Assembly (NCBI GenBank): GCA_030637205.1
Contig: DAOVVL010000066.1
Coordinates: 1-8,492 of the forward strand
Source: Thalassospiraceae bacterium
Lineage (GTDB): Bacteria; Pseudomonadota; Alphaproteobacteria; Rhodospirillales; Magnetovibrionaceae
DNA length: 8,492 bases
Reading direction: 5' to 3'
The translations under genes were made by a program, and so were the position numbers. This document shows, piece by piece, positions 6,545 through 8,492 of the stretch (within the stretch, counting starts at the first letter, position 1; every line of letters begins with the position of its first letter). The notes below the pieces were generated by a model that saw only the letters and a list, made by a program, of their open reading frames with translations, had not been told where the DNA came from and did no database searches.

Positions 6545-6907
6545 TCAGGTTTTCGTGATCATCGGCCCCAGTGCCTTGCCGCCAAATATGTGAACGTGCA
6601 TGTGCGGAACTTCCTGTCCGCCGTTGGCACCGATATTTACCAGCGCACGATAACCGGCTTCAGCCACGCCCAGTTCACGAGCCACATGGCCCACCGCACG
6701 AACGAAGCCCGTGATTTCATCTGCGCTGGCGGCCTCAGAAAAATCATCCCACGACACATACGCGCCCTTGGGGATTACCAGTGTGTGTATGGGGGCTTGC
6801 GGGTTGATGTCGTTAAATGCCAACGACCAGTCATCCTCATAAACCTTGTCACAGGGAATTTCACCGCGCAGAATTTTTGCAAAAATATTTTCGCTGTCAT
6901 ACGCCAT
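6545..6907 (-). CDS. hinT: HIT-family nucleotide hydrolase (HINT-type)
   Basis: This 120-residue cytoplasmic protein has the family's usual length. It opens with the HINT-type ENIFAKILRGEIPCDKVYEDD (6-26) and has NPQAPIHTLVIPK (35-47). The histidine-triad motif HMHVHIFGG is at 102-110, where H104, the middle histidine, is the expected nucleophile. HINT enzymes hydrolyse purine nucleoside phosphoramidates and aminoacyl adenylates. The gene follows hisE by 30 nt, the usual place for a HIT gene at the end of alphaproteobacterial his clusters. A strong GGAGG site (6914-6918) sits 6 nt before the ATG. There is no known step in histidine synthesis for it, so the link is by position. Confidence 0.93.
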   Translation of the reverse strand: MAYDSENIFAKILRGEIPCDKVYEDDWSLAFNDINPQAPIHTLVIPKGAYVSWDDFSEAASADEITGFVRAVGHVARELGVAEAGYRALVNIGANGGQEVPHMHVHIFGGKALGPMITKT

Positions 6908-6937
6908 GAAGTGCCTCCCCCTGAATGTTTTGCAAAT

Positions 6938-7264
6938 TTATTTTTTGCGGTTTTTCTTTTCATCAACACCCGATGTGCCTTCGCGTTGTTCCAACATCGC
7001 CCACACATCTTCGGGCTTGATGCCGACCTCGGCCCACAGCACCAGCATATGATAGAGCAGATCAGCACTTTCCGAAGCAACATCGGAAGGTTTTTCATCC
7101 AGCGCCGCGATCACGGTTTCCACCGCTTCTTCGCCCAGCTTCTGGCAGATCTTGCCGCGGCCCTTTTTAAACAGTTTGGCGGTATATGATTTTTTGGGGT
7201 CCGCGCCCTTGCGCGATTCGATCGCAACAAAAAGGCGGTTGAGTACTTCGATATCGCCGCGCAT
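6938..7264 (-). CDS. hisE: Phosphoribosyl-ATP pyrophosphatase
   Basis: HisE removes pyrophosphate from phosphoribosyl-ATP to give phosphoribosyl-AMP, the second step of histidine synthesis. The 108-residue product has the all-alpha MazG-like fold signatures: SYTAKLFKKGRGKICQKLGE (26-45), the acidic GEEAVE (E45, E46, E49) and ESADLLYH (E65, D68), which bind Mg2+. It is a stand-alone HisE without a fused HisI domain, as usual in alphaproteobacteria. I chose the ATG at 7264 because an AGGAG lies 6 nt upstream and the resulting length is family-typical. A GTG at 7294 and an ATG at 7285 would add ten and seven residues. It lies 35 nt after hisF. Confidence 0.93.
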   Translation of the reverse strand: MRGDIEVLNRLFVAIESRKGADPKKSYTAKLFKKGRGKICQKLGEEAVETVIAALDEKPSDVASESADLLYHMLVLWAEVGIKPEDVWAMLEQREGTSGVDEKKNRKK

Positions 7265-7270
7265 GGGCTT

Positions 7271-7275
7271 CTCCT
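7271..7275 (-). promoter_or_regulatory. Ribosome binding site deciding the hisE start
   Basis: On the minus strand AGGAG ends 6 nt before the ATG at 7264. The alternative GTG at 7294 has only an AAGG overlapping the hisF stop about 3 nt away, so the 7264 start is preferred. Confidence 0.7.
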
Positions 7276-7299
7276 GTTTCTTCATAATCGGCACAAACC

Positions 7300-8073
7300 T
7301 TAAGGATTGATGCCGTCCAGGCGCACATCTACGCCGTGATCAAACATATATTGTTTCGCTTGGGCAATTGTAAATATTCCGAAATGAAAGATCGAGGCCG
7401 CCAGAACCGCCGATGCGTGGCCTTCGACCACGCCTTCAACCATATGATCCAGCGTACCCACCCCACCGGATGCAATGACGGGGATCGGGACCGCATCTGC
7501 AATGGCACGGGTCAGCTCAATATTAAATCCCTTGCGCGTGCCGTCGCGATCCATCGAGGTCAGCAATATTTCCCCGGCCCCATAACTGGCCATGCGTTCC
7601 GCCCAGCTGACGGCATCGATGCCGGTGGCTTCGCGCCCGCCGTGGGTGAAAATCTCGAACTTGCCGGGGCCAGTCGTTTTGGCGTCCACCGCCACCACGA
7701 TGCATTGACTGCCGAATTTTTCTGCGGCTTCTTTTACAAACTCGGGGTTTTTTACCGCCGCCGTATTGATCGCCGCCTTGTCGGCGCCGGCCAGCAAAAG
7801 TTTGCGAATATCATCGGTGGTGCGTACCCCACCGCCGACCGTCAACGGCATGAAACATTGTTCAGCAGTTTTATTGACCACATCATAAATGGTTTCGCGA
7901 TTTTCGTGCGACGCGGTGATGTCGAGAAATGTCAGTTCGTCCGCGCCTGCCGCATCATAAAGACGCGCCTGTTCAACCGGGTCACCGGCATCAACAAGGT
8001 CGACAAAGTTGACGCCTTTGACAACACGGCCACCTTCAACGTCAAGACAGGGGATGATGCGCGCTTTGAGCAT
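7300..8073 (-). CDS. hisF: Imidazole glycerol phosphate synthase, cyclase subunit
   Basis: HisF is a (beta/alpha)8 barrel that partners HisH. It uses ammonia channelled from the glutaminase HisH to turn PRFAR into imidazole glycerol phosphate and AICAR. The 257 residues are full family length. The catalytic aspartates are both present at the canonical positions: D11 in ARIIPCLDV and D130 in IVVAVDAK. Phosphate-binding loops are visible as LTVGGGVRT (77-85) and VIASGGVGT in the second half, with [14 protein letters not shown] between. The start at 8073 has a GAGG 7 nt upstream and lies 9 nt after hisA. The enzyme is cytoplasmic and the gene is clearly part of the his operon. Confidence 0.97.
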   Translation of the reverse strand: MLKARIIPCLDVEGGRVVKGVNFVDLVDAGDPVEQARLYDAAGADELTFLDITASHENRETIYDVVNKTAEQCFMPLTVGGGVRTTDDIRKLLLAGADKAAINTAAVKNPEFVKEAAEKFGSQCIVVAVDAKTTGPGKFEIFTHGGREATGIDAVSWAERMASYGAGEILLTSMDRDGTRKGFNIELTRAIADAVPIPVIASGGVGTLDHMVEGVVEGHASAVLAASIFHFGIFTIAQAKQYMFDHGVDVRLDGINP

Positions 8074-8082
8074 GTTGCAGCC

Positions 8083-8492
8083 TCAAAGGTCCGTTTCATG
8101 ATGGCCGGATTGGCGTAGAATCTCGATCGCTTCGCCAATCGGAACCTTGCCTTCGTAAACGGCGCGGCCACTGATAACGCCGGCAATGCGCGTTCCACAC
8201 TTTTCCATGATCTGTTCAAGGTCATCAAGCGATGACACGCCGCCGGAGATAATTACCGGGATCGAAACGGCGAGGGCAATTTCAAGGCTGGCCTCGGCAT
8301 TTGCGCCCTTCATTTCACCATCGCGCCCGATATCGGTGTGGATGATGGCCGACACACCCGCAGTTTCAAAACGGGTCGCAAGGTCCACCGCCGACATGTC
8401 TGATACTTCAGCCCAACCTTCAACCGCAACCATGCCGTCCTTGGCGTCAATACCCACGGCAACACGGCCGGGGAATTCACGACACGCATCAA
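8083..8492 (-). CDS. hisA: Phosphoribosylformimino-AICAR ribotide isomerase, C-terminal part
   Basis: HisA isomerises ProFAR to PRFAR, the substrate of HisF, through an Amadori rearrangement. Only the last 135 residues are inside the window. The gene enters from the right edge in frame (first whole codon at 8490-8488, reading DACREFPGRVAVGID), and the N-terminus with the first catalytic aspartate is outside. The visible part contains the second catalytic aspartate in VAVGIDAKDG (codon 8448-8446), IIHTDIGRDGEMKGAN, the phosphate-binding IISGGVSSLDDL and GVISGRAVYEGKV. It ends 9 nt before hisF. The cut at 8492 is the window edge, not a real truncation. Confidence 0.95.
   Translation of the reverse strand, partial: DACREFPGRVAVGIDAKDGMVAVEGWAEVSDMSAVDLATRFETAGVSAIIHTDIGRDGEMKGANAEASLEIALAVSIPVIISGGVSSLDDLEQIMEKCGTRIAGVISGRAVYEGKVPIGEAIEILRQSGHHETDL

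Noticed and set aside
6590..7189. 199-codon plus-strand open frame opposite hinT and hisE
   Set aside because: It is antisense to two well-supported genes, spans their junction, and has no domain.
7336..8118. 260-codon plus-strand open frame opposite hisF
   Set aside because: It is an antisense shadow of hisF, whose catalytic motifs are all intact on the minus strand. The shadow has no recognisable domain.
1..8492. CRISPR array, tRNA, rRNA, IS element or phage genes
   Set aside because: No regularly spaced repeats, cloverleaf-like segments, transposase or integrase motifs were seen in either strand.

Overview
The window looks like a chromosomal segment of an alphaproteobacterium, probably a marine or freshwater Rhodospirillales-type organism. 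The evidence is the style of the ComM protein, the hisA-hisF-hisE-hinT gene order, moderately high GC, and strong purine-rich Shine-Dalgarno sites. The genus cannot be fixed from the sequence alone. No phage, IS element, CRISPR array, rRNA or tRNA is visible.

Left part (1-2016): the first 33 codons of an unrecognised leftward gene start at 99. A gene-free stretch of about 300 bp follows, holding an imperfect 11-bp inverted repeat and a tandem 9-mer. Then comes comM (yifB/Mg-chelatase-like AAA+ ATPase) on the plus strand, closed by a good intrinsic terminator at 1994-2013.

Middle part (2048-5602, plus strand): four tightly packed genes probably form one operon. They encode a small glycine-zipper membrane protein, a class I SAM-dependent methyltransferase, a MATE-family exporter and an MFS transporter. 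The first pair overlaps by 1 nt, the second by 7 nt, and the last pair is 17 nt apart. One modifying enzyme with two different transporters suggests modification and transport of a small molecule. The substrate is unknown. This is the most interesting part of the window.

Right part (5599-8492, minus strand): reading leftward from the right edge come hisA (5' end outside the window), hisF, hisE and hinT. They form the end of a histidine biosynthesis operon with a HIT-family nucleotide hydrolase at its tail. A secreted DUF6134-like protein and a very cysteine-rich 75-residue GDCCVxC-family protein follow in the same direction. The last gene meets the MFS gene tail to tail with a 4-bp overlap and no visible terminator.

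Most of the window is ordinary. The points worth a second look are the methyltransferase/double-transporter operon with its unusual SAM-binding motif I, the GDCCVxC protein (cysteine form of a family annotated as including selenoproteins), the repeated GMxxGMxxG motif in the small membrane protein, and the inverted repeat upstream of comM.
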